64,000 nt of DNA from Grifola frondosa. Taxonomy: Eukaryota > Basidiomycota > Agaricomycetes > Polyporales > Grifolaceae. The notes beneath the pieces are model-generated. The model saw nothing but the letters and a program-made list of their open reading frames with translations. It was not told the DNA's origin and ran no database searches. The DNA lies in assembly GCA_001683735.1 (NCBI GenBank), contig LUGG01000002.1, positions 868,001 through 932,000 on the forward strand, given 5' to 3'. The position numbers and the translations under genes were made by a program. Position 1 is the first letter of the stretch; every line of letters begins with the position of its first letter. This document shows, one piece after another, positions 11,359-23,502 of this stretch.

Positions 11359-13354
11359 CTGCGTATACGAGAGAAACCAGAAAATTGACAGTCAGCAGGA
11401 GAGTCCGAGCACGAATTCAGAGTGCAATTGATCCATCGTCATCAGCCACCGCAGACTTCCATCCATCCCCGTTAGCCGCAATCCAGCGCAATTTCTGCCC
11501 CTCATTCGAAAGCTACGTATCTCAAGTGTCCAACGGTGCCAACATGCGGGTGTCTCCAGCATTAGAAAACGGGCTCACCTTGATTTGGCGGCGGAATGTA
11601 CGGCGGTCGGCGGTTTCGCAGCCACAGCAAAGAGCGTTTGTTTGTTCGGTGTTTGGTTGGTGAGATTCTTGCCATATTGGGTATAAGCGCCGCCGCCGTA
11701 CGAGGTTCGCTCTTGGTCGTTCCTGCTGTGTCGCAAGCTTGAATACTCCCTACAAAGTGTGACTCCGACGAAAACTAAGTTAAAACGGTCCACATCATAG
11801 TTCGCCCCACTCTCTTATGATTATCTTGCATCTTATAACACATCTTTGGCGTGTGTGGTTGCAAATACATGACGTGGATTAGCTTCATCGATGTGCAGTC
11901 GCCCTCTCGGGATACCGTGTCCAGGGCGGTACTGTTCATCTGCATCTTGCGCTGGTTTTCGTAATTCCAAGTTATTCATCCTCGGCGCCACTGTTTTCCT
12001 TGATTCACATGGTTCTCTTGCCTCAACATATTCGTATGATATCGGTGTCGTGTGGATCAAACTCCGAGTTGCATCTGCGCTGGTAATCGTGCTGACTTTA
12101 CTGCATAGCTAGGGCGACTTTTTTGGTTCTCTCTTGAGCTTCGCGCTCCCCATTAGTCCTGCATTAGATTTTGTGCTCACGGAGTCAGTCGACGCGGAAT
12201 AGAACGTGTGTAGTCCCTGTCGAATCCTGACATCTTATCTTGCAGCGCTCTAACCATACAAGGCCACAGATAGTGCGACAAGTACCCAAATGGTTTTGTG
12301 GCGCAACACGATTACTTATAACGGTACACCGCAGCATCGTCGATCAAGTGTCAAGTGATCAAGCTCAAGCATCTGAGCGATCAAGCATCAGTGTCATCTT
12401 GTCTGGTGCGTATTTCAATCAGACACACCCATGCAGCGCTGTATTTATAAGTGGTCATAGGATGCCGAGGCCTATCATACTAATCGAGATACAATTGGCC
12501 AAGTGTAAACGCTCAAACAAAGTGTTTCATACATTACAGACACTAATACCAGGTGCTTTGGCACGTCTCTGTCAATTTAGTATAATATTCGTGATAGCGA
12601 GAGAGCTTACTCACATAATCAGGATATATCCGGTGCATGATTCAAGGGGCTTGCTTGCAGTTTCAACGTTGGTGGCTCATCATTAGGATGCGAGGACGGA
12701 GGTTCCAGCGTAATCGGGCTTGCGCGGTATGTTTCATTCCTTTATTGATACTGTATCCTGCAGCTCCCCGCTGGTGCAACAATCCGGTGCTGCTGTATCG
12801 TACCAGGCGTCTTTTGGGCTCACAGAACTGTATACAGAACAGCGTCCCGCCCAAGATAACGCCTCGTTACCTTTTGAATTTGCCGTCATCTCTGAGTCAC
12901 ATCGGGGCAAAGTCCCCGCTCTCAATCGCCGAATCGTTGTCAGTGACCCCATTTTGGAGATCGTGCGACACTGCAACTTTCTGTTGGTCGTGTCGTCAAG
13001 CCGTGTCGTCACTGTCATTCGCACTTCCCTACCTCAAGGACTTGATTTCGGACTTAGAAGTGCCTTAAGGCTTCTATCAAGCGTGCATTATATTGAAGAC
13101 AAATCTAGGCTGCAGAATTCTCTTATGAATTTAAAACCGCACAATTTTATCTAAAATGCGAGGTGCGGAACTCAACGACTTTTATATCATTATCCTCATA
13201 TTCTTCATCCCTACAGTGTGATACAGAAAGGCATATTGATCTTACAGCTTGTACAAGACAATACATAAATTATTTCTTCTGCCTCCTTACACTCATTCGC
13301 CACCCGCTATCACCACACGTGCTCCAGATTTAGCATCCGTTCTTCAAAGCCCCT
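11359..13354. other. Intergenic region, no supported gene
   Basis: The part next to 11359 is the RPL24 promoter and 5' UTR. Open frames from 12.2 to 13.1 kb overlap on both strands and match nothing I recognise. A short run of GATCAAG-type direct repeats sits near 12338-12390. The stretch before 13355 is the 3' flank of the UbiA-type gene. Confidence 0.4.
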
Positions 13355-14451
13355 TCAAATACTCTTGTATGTCACATGGTATTTGTAGGCCTCAATTGCG
13401 CCATATGCAAACGCAGTCAAGGTCTGTGAGTGGAAGCTGAGTCGATACAGTCCGCGCGGGCTGTTCTCGTCCAACATCCAAACCAAAACAGTGGCGTATA
13501 CGGATGCGCAGACAATGTATGGGTTATGACGGAACACCCACATCGTCAGAAGATGGCAGACGGAAAGAAGAATCTTCGTCCGGAACACCGACTTCAGAAG
13601 CACCGGAATGGTGGGCACTTGCTTCTCCCAGTCCTCGTGGAAGTCGCGGACGTCTGCCATGACCTACGGCAATTCGTCAGTCGAAGAGATGAGATACAGC
13701 TAAACCGGAACCCACCGCATGACACGCTCGATTGATTGTCGACCAAAGGATAATTTGTACGGGACTCCACAGCTCAGTCGCACTTGAAGAGTCGGACATA
13801 GAATGTGACAGGATAGAGTTCACGATGGCGAATGTACCACACCTGGTGGGTGAGTTTTCAGACATTTTATCTGGATTGATAAATCATTAACTTACCCTCT
13901 AATGACGCCGATGAAGACGGCTTTCATTCCGGGAACACGTTTGATGGTAAATTCCTTCTTTTGCTCGTCCTTCCTCTTTTCCTTACGTAGCCTTGGACCA
14001 AAGGCGAAGAGCCTAAAATCCCACACGAACGCCGGGCCAAAGAAGATTACGACCATAGCCCAGGTCCAGGGCGGTGATAATGCCAATGCGATGAAGAGAA
14101 GGGCAGCGTTGGAGAACAACAGCACTCGTGCTTGGGTGAAAATCGAAGCCATCTCACGATTCCCCGTCTTCAGCGCATATGAGAGCATCGCGGCTTGGTC
14201 AAAATAGTGGTCGATGCCGATAGCAAGTATGTCCGAAGCCACGCAAATGAGAACCTGCAGGTCGCCGGTAGGTGAGTGTTAATGAATGAGTCTTGGAAGG
14301 TGTGCTGACATACTGGTCGCCAGTCAATCATCCCATATATCGAGCGTGACATGAAGGTGGAAAGACTGAAACTTCCCACCGACAGCATGAGAGGGTGCGT
14401 GAGGAGCTCATCACGGAGCTTGCTCGCGGAGAGAGGCGCGAATTCAGTCAT
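13355..14451 (-). CDS. UbiA-superfamily membrane prenyltransferase
   Basis: Four exons on the minus strand, 14451-14314, 14254-13896, 13842-13716 and 13663-13355, join into about 310 residues. UbiA proteins transfer polyprenyl groups to aromatic or other acceptors inside the membrane and use two Asp-rich motifs to bind Mg-diphosphate. Motif 2 is clear at about 212-219, DVRDFHED, followed by VPTIPVLL. The motif 1 region, at about 54-65, reads SDILAIGIDHYFD. It has three aspartates but differs from the textbook NDxxDxxxD. Hydrophobic helices are seen at LLFSNAALLFIALAL, WAMVVIFFGPAFVW and ILLSVCHLLTMWVF. Introns are 52-59 nt and every junction keeps frame. Substrate cannot be told. The family holds quinone, heme O and terpenoid enzymes, and the altered first motif argues against a standard COQ2 or COX10. 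Confidence 0.78.
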
Positions 14452-14807
14452 GACTGTTGTGTAGGCTGGTACGAGGGCCTCTTCCTCTCTTTACGTGATA
14501 TTTAAACATTTCACTGACGCCCTGAGCCTACTGGCCCTGAGAGCCTGTATAGATAATGGCCATGCTCCGTGACAGCATGGAGCGGCAACATCGATGTTCA
14601 TTTCAGGTATGATTGGAAACTATCGAGGCTTCCGGACGTCCCGGGCATAACCCGTTGATTCTAGTCTTCTAAGAAAAGATACCAAGATGCAATCTGACGT
14701 CCTATACATCTGGATGATCCAGCTGAAGAAAACGTGTGTCATACGACGCCCATATGTTATCGTGAGCGGCTTTGCTAACTCGAACCACTCGAATAAAAAA
14801 AACATAC

Positions 14808-14871
14808 CATAGGTATCAGGCAACATATTCGGTAGTGCCTGAGGCTCGAGCTCAAGCTCCAGTGTAGTCAT
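14808..14871 (-). pseudogene. Possible first-exon remnant of a DUF6534-type membrane protein
   Basis: A minus-strand exon beginning ATG at 14871 reads MTTLELELEPQALPNMLPDT and ends at a GTATGT donor. It resembles the N-terminus of the multicopy basidiomycete DUF6534 membrane proteins, which often open with a short peptide ending in LP.TLG. No convincing continuation follows before the UbiA-type gene starts, so it would be a truncated copy. This is a remembered pattern, weakly supported. Confidence 0.25.
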
Positions 14872-17800
14872 CCGAAGAGATGCCGGACGCGCCAACTCCG
14901 CGATGACGCATCAGACCGAACAGTTCATGCATAAGTTGGATGCAGATTGAACGTCATTGAAAACGAGCCGAGTGCCACTGGCATGGTGCATGATGCATGC
15001 CATGTAAGATAATGGGTACGTCTACTTGCAACCGGTCCATGAAGCGAACTCGAGGCAAGTTGCCGGCATTCGTAGAAGACATCCCCGGGTAAACGCACAC
15101 CGACAACCTTGTCCGTTCAGACGCGCACATTTCATAGGCGGATTGGCGGGTGGTCAACACGAGACCATCGAAACACTCTTCCCATTTTAGGTGATTTCGT
15201 ATTTGATTCGTTCGCGACATCCATACGCCTTGTCAGTCGTAGTCGTTTTCCAGAGCTTCCAGGCTGAACCTCGCAGACTAGTCTATTGTTTCGTGTGTGG
15301 TCTGCGAGCAGCGGTGATAAAGGGGGTTACTCGTCTCGGTCGGTTTCGACGATGATTTCTCTATTGAACTGACCGTCTACTGCCACTACTAGTTCCTCAT
15401 CCTTTGTCGTTGTTCTTCTAAAGGAGCCGGGGTCTGACTCTTCCTCCGCGGTGAATGAAGATAAGTAACCGGCCGCCGGCCTTGCAATCATCATGACGGC
15501 CTGAGGGCAGCACGTTGAATATGCGCTGGCAAGAATCTGATGGTATTCACAGCTTTCAGCTGCCCCACGTACTGAAATGCCATAACCAGCAAACCACGAA
15601 CACTACATCACATACATTAGTACCTGAGATGTCTTGATTGGTTAGATATCACAAAGGAATACAGTTTGTATGATGGATTCTTACGTGGTGTTGCACACAA
15701 TGCTGCCGAGGAATTTGTTCTACATTGACACCGTGGTCACACCAGAAAAGAGCTCTCATCTGCGGAATGAAATTACCTGCCCTGGATAATGGAAGAAAGG
15801 CACATGCCGCAGTACATCGGAAGATGCCGTCAAACTTGGAGACCGATGGCAATGAGATTAAGCACGCCAGCAAAGGGCGCGTTCAATCTGACGTCCAGCA
15901 CACGATGCATGAGCCCACGCGATTAGACAGGACCACGGCAATTGTTGTAAAAGTTCACTAAGGTTGGACCTCCATAAGAACCAGCTTTGAGTACGTGGTG
16001 CATTGATTGGTAATCCATCATGGGAAAAGGCGGATAATTCATATATCGGCATAACAAGTGAGCCATAGTGAATGCGGCGTTGGCCTAACGTAGGCGATGA
16101 ACACTGTAGCTGCGAACTTCGGACATTTGAAGCACGACGCACCCTTCCGCGCCACGAAAGCGACATGCGCAAGCAGATCTCCAATGTAGCCTTCAAATTC
16201 GGCAGGGCTTCGCGGGCTCCGGAAGATTTTTCAAAACAGTCGCCGATGGCAAGACACGGATCATATTAATCCAGAAACATCGTCGCCAGAGGGAGCGGGA
16301 ATACCAACAAGTACTCGACGATCACAGCTACCCAACCTGAAAAGTTGGGAATTATAGATGAACAAAATAAGTCAAGAATAATCAATGCCTATAGAATTCT
16401 ACCATTCGACATCGCCAAAGGACTTTGAAGGCCACTCACCCGCAGTCGCATGGCTACAGCAGAATCAATAAAATGCTAATCACACAGAGGAGCGACCCTG
16501 CATCTAGAATGAGAAAAGGAATGGCACAGACCTCGACATGTATAGATCCATTGCTGACCGAAAAAATATTGGGAACGTGCCGAAAGAAATAGATTAATAA
16601 AGTCTTCGACGCATGTTGGAAGGTTTTTGATCCCGCTCTCACGGCTTTACTGACAACGAGTTGGATCGAGAAGCGATAGTTGATCAGAAGAAAAAAAGAG
16701 CCTGTGGACTGGAAGATACGATAGTCATCAGGCAGATTCTCTGGATTAAGAGTTAGAGGTCAATCTAACTCACGCAATGTTATGGTCGGGCCTAGACTGT
16801 CCAGTAATAACTGACACCTCCACTTGCTGTTTCTCCGGTGGGAAAACCGCGGGCAGGTTAGAGAAGGTTAGAGACAATGTGGAGTGCTCCAACTGAATAT
16901 CCGTGGCTACCGCGGCCAGATGGGACTAAAACATGATCGGCGAGAATAGTCAGTCGGTTGAGGGTTCACGAGGTGTCTTACCAGTGAACCGTCCAGTATA
17001 ACAACCGATGGAGCAGACGGAAGGCATCGGGGAAACCGGCGAAAAGGATATCTAGCACGACCAAATTTGTCAGGAAAAGTTCGCTTGTCGATACTACTCA
17101 TAGCCATGTGCATATCTGCATGATGCTCCGGAAGCTGAACGTTCGCAATAAGTGCTCGAGGAACACACGAATAAGTTGACGGTGGATTCGTCGCCATCCG
17201 CCAACGCTGGCGGAGTTCACTGATAGAGCTAATACGAGAAGAATGCGGGACACTATTGCAATCGATATGAGGTATACTCATAGCTCCAGACAGAGTGGAG
17301 CAGTATGCGATACAATGAGCGCCTGACAGTGTTAACCGCTAGACTTGTCTAATCAATTATGCATCGTGCAGGGTCCGACTATTTTTGGGGTAGATCATAC
17401 CTTCAAAAACCCTAGTGAGGACTATCCACTATGTCTTGTGCCACACGCTTCTGACCGTATATGATATTCTAGTGAACTTAAGAGCTTCTGCCAGAGCTGT
17501 TGTGACACATGACTCTTAAAGCACACGATGCCGGTCTTCTGCAGCTGTGCAGTGCAGGCACCAACACAGGACGTGAAGAGGATAGAAGATCCTTGTATGC
17601 GCTGTATAGCCTTGGCGTGTGAAGATGAACAACAAGAGATCTTGTGGAGGATAAATTTGACTCACAACTCATGTGTGGGGCGACATCGCATGGACAGAAG
17701 GATTAATGCGAACTCAATGAATAGCCTTCTTCCGGAGGAGGGCGAACAGTATTCTTTACCGAGTATTCTCGAAAGCAATAATCTGATCGGGGAGGGCCTT

Positions 17801-18325
17801 AAATGGAATGAGCACCCCAGGTAGAATCGCTGATATACGGACTTGCAGCCAAAAACAAATGCAATATCCAAACGCCGAGGAATTGAATGGCCATCTCTGC
17901 GACCGCTGCGAAACATGCTTCAGGCTAGAACAATTGTCATAGTACCAAATACGGCGGTGAAGGAAATTGGACTCTAGAAAGCCCAGCCAATACGTGCACG
18001 CAAGTATAAAAAGCCACCGCACAAAGAACAATGAGCAGGCGAGACACCCAGGTCCCAGGAACGCAGTCGGGGATAATTCTCCTGGAGAGCAGCAGATATC
18101 AAGGACGGGGTTCTTGCACCATTTCACTGAAGATGTTGATATATGTACGGCGAGTGAACGGTGACATTATTACGAGGGTGCTTACTAAATATCACTTAAT
18201 GGATCTGCAACGCATGACTTGAATATATAATACCTGTCGAAAGGCAAAGGAGCCACGCAGTTTGACCGCAGTCAACAATTTGCTGAGTTTGCAAATTGCT
18301 GCATCGCAACAGCGTTATCTTTGAT
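14872..18325. other. Gene-poor stretch with decayed minus-strand membrane-protein fragments
   Basis: No intact gene is seen in about 3.4 kb. On the minus strand, hydrophobic stretches with plausible splice sites occur at about 18180-17580. Examples are VRWLFILACTYWLGF and ALPDQIIAFENTR, the latter resembling the conserved IIAFTVNTG-type segment of DUF6534 proteins. Frames break repeatedly. I read this as remnants of one or more such genes, but random open frames cannot be excluded. Confidence 0.25.
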
Positions 18326-18370
18326 TCACGTGCTCAACTCGAGCATGTGACCGAAACGCGGTTCGCGTTT
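18326..18370. promoter_or_regulatory. Two inverted repeats in the ASE1 promoter
   Basis: TCACGTGCTC (18326-18335) and GAGCATGTGA (18341-18350) form a 10-bp arm palindrome with one mismatch, containing an E-box CACGTG. Immediately downstream, AAACGCG (18354-18360) and CGCGTTT (18364-18370) are perfect 7-bp arms around GTT. The second is MCB/E2F-like and lies 44 bp before the ATG. ASE1 is a mitotic gene, so cell-cycle control is plausible. Confidence 0.45.
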
Positions 18371-18413
18371 CAACTTTGCAATCGTTGACAACGACCACGA
18401 CACGGAGGCTAAT

Positions 18414-21240
18414 ATGTCGACGACGATAACGTCGTTATTGAATTCTCTACATACGCATCTGCAATCTCAGACAAATCTCCTCCCCACTCTACATGCTCAA
18501 CTCGGGTTGCCTGCCACAGCCCTCACGGATGACCTAGCCACTCTGCAGCAACAGCTCACGCGATGTATAGAAAGCCAGATCGACTTGCGAAGGAAACAGG
18601 TCGACGAATGGATGGAAAAGTGTTGCCAGGTTGAGGAAGAATGCATAAGGTATGGTAAAGCTCTTGGGGGCCATCTCAAGGCCAGTGGAAGTAGTGTGGG
18701 GGAGATCAGGAAAGAGCAAGTACTACCGACGCGATTTGAGACGATATCGAAGTATCAAGAGAAACTTAGGCAGGTACGTGAATTTCCCTTGGCTGTGCGC
18801 AAATTAGGAGTACTCGAAACACGTTACTCCGATGCATGTTTCCTCATCGACCTTTATTTATTCCTATCGGGCATGATATGTCATGAGCGTCACTTCGTGT
18901 AATTCCGTTCTTATTTCTTCTACACGCACCGATAGAACATCAGTCTATCACAACACCGGTGACGAGTTTCAGCCAGCTCCCGTGAGTTGCTGACAGGTGG
19001 GATCACATCTAGCCCCAATTTACGCTGCATGACAATCTTCCTCCATCCATAACGGACGAACGAAATACTGATGGTCACATTCTTTTGTAGCTCTATCACT
19101 CAAAGCTCGAACAGTTGTTGAACCTGACAGGCAGACTTACCGCGCTGGCCAACACTCTGGGCCCTGACTATTTTCACCTCGAGGTATTGAAGCCGACCCC
19201 AGCCATCGGCGAGGATGACGAAGATCCGTCTTCTCATCGCGATGTCACACCGGAACGGTTCTCCAAACTCGAGAAGGAGCTTGTCCGCGGCAAGGGTGAA
19301 GTCGTGAGTACTCTTCGTGTCATCCGTGTTACCGGATTGACATCGTTTCAGGCAAAGCGGTTGAACCAGTTATCTGCTACTTTGGTCCAAATAGATTGGC
19401 TCCACACCGAACTCGGCATTATCCCACCCGTACCTGAGGACCTTCCATCTCCTCAATGTCCTCCCTTGCCCCACCTCCCCTGCCCCGCTCTACTTCATCA
19501 TGCAGTAATAGGACTGCCGGATCGAGCAGCTTCGATCCTTTCCTTTCTACATCTTCGTTTTCTATGTCCACGCCTACACCAGCTTCGCGAGCAAAGCCGA
19601 TCACGCCTCTTCTCTTCGTTTCAGTGCCTGAAGATCCCGATGAGCCGTCCGAGGTCGCATACCAGCGCATCTTTGCTCAATTCGTAGCTCGGATGGAAGA
19701 AGCATCAGACGAAGATCTCTCGGATGCCAATGCTACCGCCTGGCTCGAAGGTGTCGACCCGACACCGGGTCTCATGTCTTGGGCGGAATCCACGCGGGCT
19801 GACCTCGAGGACATCAAGAAGCAGCGAGAGGCACATATACAGGCGATGTACGATCAGCTCGAGGCGCTCTGGCGCCGACTCGGCGTATCAGACGCGGACA
19901 TGGATGCCTTTGTGGAATCACAACGGGGAAGTACGGAAGCCACTGTCAAGGCATATGAGGAAGAATTGGAACGGATGCTGGAGCTCAAGCGGGAGCGCAT
20001 GGGCACCTTTGTAGAGAACGCGAGGGCGGAAATTACCAAGCTCTGGGACGAACTAATGGTGAGTGCAGAAGAACGGGAAGACTTTGCTCCTTTTGCGGAT
20101 GGTTCGTATCTTTCCCTCATAGAGTTCAATGATTTCGCTGAACATCCATTGACAGATGAGCACACGGAGGAACTTCTAACTATTCATGAAGACGAGATCA
20201 CGCGTCTTAAGGAGGAACGTCGGCTAAAGGGTCCACTGCTCACGAATATCAGGAAGTATTTCGAGATATGTGAAGACGAAAGGGAGTTAGCTGCTGCTGC
20301 CAGTGATCAGGGTCGCCTTCTGGGAAGAGGTCCTCGGGATCCAGGACGCCTGTTGAGAGAGGAGAAGATGCGCAAGCGGGTAACGAAGGAGAAACCAAGG
20401 GTGGGCCCGCGCTTCATTTCCTTTCGAGTTTGCTATGCTCATCTTCAATTTACATGTTGCAGCTCGAGCAGGACCTCCTGGTATCAATCCCCACTTGGGA
20501 ATCTGAAACAGGGAAGGTCTTCCTTGTCCATGGCGAAAGCATCCTGCAGATCTTGATGGAGACCGTCAGCGCCGGAGACAAGGAGAATAACAACAACAAA
20601 ACGAAGCAAGGGGCGGGGCGGTTCTGTCCCTCGCGCCAAGACACCATCCAATGCCCCTTCTCAGTATGTGCCAATCCCCACCTCGGGCCACAGCAGAGGT
20701 GCGAGATCAGTCACCCCAGCCGTTCATCCCAGCACCAGCATAGCCACCACCCATTCGGTACCCAGCAAGCAGTTACGGCTCGGCGAGTCCACAGCGGCCT
20801 ACAACAATGCACCCCGCGCGCCTCTAAGCAACAGTAGGGGCGCAAGCTCGAACCGGCCACCATCACCCATAAGGATAGCTGGGAAAACCCCAGCCACGAT
20901 TTCTTCTCTTCCGCGCCCTGTAGTAGCGATGCCGGTGCCCAAGTTGGGTACTTTGCAACTTGGCCATGGGCGCGTGCCATCTACGCGCATGAACCATGGA
21001 CATAACTACCATCCATACCAGGCGGCACGTGCACGCACGGCATCGCACACTTCGTCTTCGTACAAACACGGGGCTGCGCCAATGAACCCGAGCGTTGTCG
21101 CCAGAAAGGCATCGAGGGCGCGGAGGGAAAGCTTCAAGCCCCGCCCGAGCGTAGATGAGACGTGGGCTGTTGGTGTTGGATATTCTGCGTCAGACAGGAG
21201 GTGGGCTGGTGCTGTGAAAGAAGAGGACGAAGATTTCTAG
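18414..21240 (+). CDS. ASE1: Antiparallel microtubule bundling protein, MAP65/Ase1/PRC1 family (two apparent frameshifts)
   Basis: Ase1 crosslinks antiparallel microtubules of the spindle midzone. Exons are 18414-18773, 19091-19303, 19352-20101, 20156-20400 and 20463-21240, about 780 residues. The coiled-coil N-terminal part includes FETISKYQEKLRQ, LYHSKLEQLLNLTGRL and LHTELGI. The spectrin-like core includes MYDQLEALWRRLGV, FVENARAEITKLWDEL, EELLTIHEDEITRLKEE and GRLLREEKMRKRV, and then IPTWESETGKVFLVHG. A basic Ser/Pro tail ends RRESFKPRPSVDE. Frame must shift at about 19454-19456, where a base appears lost before SSLAPPPLPR, and at the AAAA run 20598-20601, where a base appears gained before RSKGRGGSVPR. 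No GT-AG intron explains either shift. The first intron, 317 nt, is unusually long here. The frame breaks could be assembly errors or real damage. Confidence 0.85.
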
Positions 21241-21877
21241 GTGCTGGTTCTCCTCATTATTCTTCTGCTTCTCCTGGTCCTGGGGCCAGATATCTCTGCA
21301 TACACTATTTACGATATATGACAATGAAACTTGTAAAGATAGGGAGCCTGTATGTTTATCCATCTTTCTATTTTTCCTTTGACACTATGATATACATGCC
21401 ATTGCTGCGATTATTCGCACACGGAGGTTGGCTGCTTGTCAGATGTCGAGGTGTTTCTTCGAACACACGACTCTATCAAATACGTCCACACGTGACCGTG
21501 TCGCGTTCATCGCGTCCTCCCCTTGTGTCGAGAATGCGACCTTTTCGTAAATGCTACTAGCCTCTTAACTTCCACGTGAGGCTAGAGCGCAACATAATTC
21601 ATGACACTTAGTGATCATGTCGCAAAACTTTACCACCATGCGAGATAACAAGGTGCGCATCATTCGGGATGTGACGACCACTCTCTTTGATAGACTGCGA
21701 AGACCACCATGCACCATGACCAAAATGCACGTAGCAATGTCCAAGTCGATTAGTGATATCATGTACAACGTAGATATTCCGGTTCAGGGGAAGCTCTATG
21801 GTCTGCTGGCGATAGATAGAACCCTACAATCTAGGACTTCGTGCACGGTCTTCTGGTGCGTACTTCGCCTATGAAAT
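21241..21877. other. Convergent 3' intergenic region of ASE1 and GNA1
   Basis: Nothing is supported beyond the 3' flanks of the two convergent genes. Confidence 0.4.
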
Positions 21878-22533
21878 TCATGAGCATCTTGGACGTATGA
21901 GCGCCTCAATGGAAGTACGTGCCATTTCGCATTCTTTCTTCTCGAATCCACATTTCTGATAGAAAGCTGCGAGCCAATGTGAGTTAAGAACAGAAGTATC
22001 GCACGGAATGGAGCCACTGACGTATATTGTGATCGCTGCAGTTCAGAATGGTCTTGTAACACCCGCTGTTCTCGCTGATGCCGGTGAGTGCATGGATGAT
22101 ACGCAGGCCAAGCTTCTTCCCCTGCTGCGACTTGTCCACCGCGATGTCCTCGATGTGCCCCACGCACCCCAGGCCCCGCAAGAACTTGCGCTCTAAAAAG
22201 ACAGTCCCGACGGCAACGATTCGGTCCGTGCGCTTGTCAACGATAACGATGGAGTAATACGTCCGCGCAGCCGCACGCAGAGACTCGAACTGCGCCACCC
22301 AGGCCTCCTCGCCCGGGTCCGTAACTACAGTGAGGACCGAGAGAACGGGGAGGTGACCACGTCTGTAGTCTGTTGATGCTAGAGGCCGGATCTACAAGCT
22401 AGTTAGGGATGACTCACGACTGTGAGCTTCAGCGACGTACATGGAGGTCCGGAGGCAGTTGTGCCTTCACTTCAGTTGGTATTTGTTCGGATGGAAACAG
22501 AAGATCGAGCTCAGAGTCGGGCGTGAAAAGCAT
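21878..22533 (-). CDS. GNA1: Glucosamine-6-phosphate N-acetyltransferase
   Basis: GNAT-fold enzyme that acetylates glucosamine-6-phosphate with acetyl-CoA, a step towards UDP-GlcNAc and chitin. Three exons on the minus strand, 22533-22441, 22391-22022 and 21966-21878, give 183 residues with introns of 49 and 55 nt. The start MLFTPDSELDLLFP is followed by DLH joined to IRPLASTDYRRGHL and VLTVV, typical of fungal GNA1. The GNAT core reads YYSIVIVDKRTDRIVA, GLGCVGHIEDIAVD, then QQGKKLGLRII (acetyl-CoA loop) and GCYKTILNCSDHNI, followed by PFYQKCGFEKKECEM across the last intron. Length is a little above the yeast enzyme because of an N-terminal extension. The last dozen residues are not conserved in my reading, and a further 3' intron is possible. 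Confidence 0.92.
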
Positions 22534-23502
22534 TAGGTTTACGTAGGGTAATTGAGATAGTAAGAGGGTATGATAGATTGCTCTACGGGTAAAAGAGAGG
22601 AGATTGAGTGGGTTGTAGTCGTCGGGTGTGATTGTGGGGAATGGAAGGGTTATAAGACTGCGCTGGCCCGAAGATGATACGGCGCACGTTCCACAGCCAC
22701 AGATCACACGCCTGTCTTCAACGTCCATAGCGATGAGCACTGCCATGGTAGGCAATAGCCTCATCACCATCGACCAGAGCCACATAACAGCCTTCACAAC
22801 ATCTCGAAGGCTCCCAGAGTAGGGATGATGGTCATACGTCACGCGTCCTCAACAATTTCGGCGAATTGTATGCTTCCTTCTGACGAATTTGATGAGCGAG
22901 ACTTGATCAATAGCAGATTCCACATGCAGTCGTATCGTCATATGCGTTGATGGGATAGAACTTATACAATCCGGGCTGCCTTTGCCAATCCATACCGTCA
23001 TGTTGGAATCCAAGGTACATCTTTTGTTTTATTGTTTCAGTTTCAAACTCTACGACTGCCGTACGTGTCTGTTTAATCATGCTTGGACATCTGTTTACTA
23101 TTACTATACTTAAAGCTTGGTTTGATTGTTCAGTACGAAAGTGGAATCCTCGGGCACTGTCTTCCGTGCAGTCAACTTTTCCAGTGAGTCATCACAGATA
23201 TCCCATCATACGATCGTGAAGTAACTTAGTCTGCTCCGGAAACTAGCTTGCAGCTTGGTAGGCGAAAGCCTCGGGCGATGTGACGGATTCGGTCATGCTC
23301 TCGCTTGAGGTGACTTCCCCCGACTTCGGCGCTGCTGTGGCTAGATAGTGGTTTGTCTCTGCAGTATTGTTCTCCCGTCCGCTTCCCTCAACGTTCAAAG
23401 CGCAGTCCGCGCTTCAGTTCGTTACCTCGCCACATACTGAACTCTATTTTGTCCCGCTCGCTGCTTCCCACATATCAACAAAATCATCCTCGCGCCGCCG
23501 AG
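22534..23502. other. Divergent intergenic region
   Basis: Lies between GNA1 (minus) and the unrecognised plus-strand gene. No supported coding sequence is seen. Confidence 0.4.

Noticed and set aside
12338..12390. GATCAAG direct repeats as a regulatory or satellite array
   Set aside because: Only a few imperfect copies over about 50 bp with no gene context.
19304..19351. Reading straight through the in-frame 48-nt stretch of ASE1
   Set aside because: It starts GTGAGT and ends TTTCAG, and removing it joins conserved sequence (GKGEV to AKRLNQL). It is an intron whose length happens to be a multiple of three.
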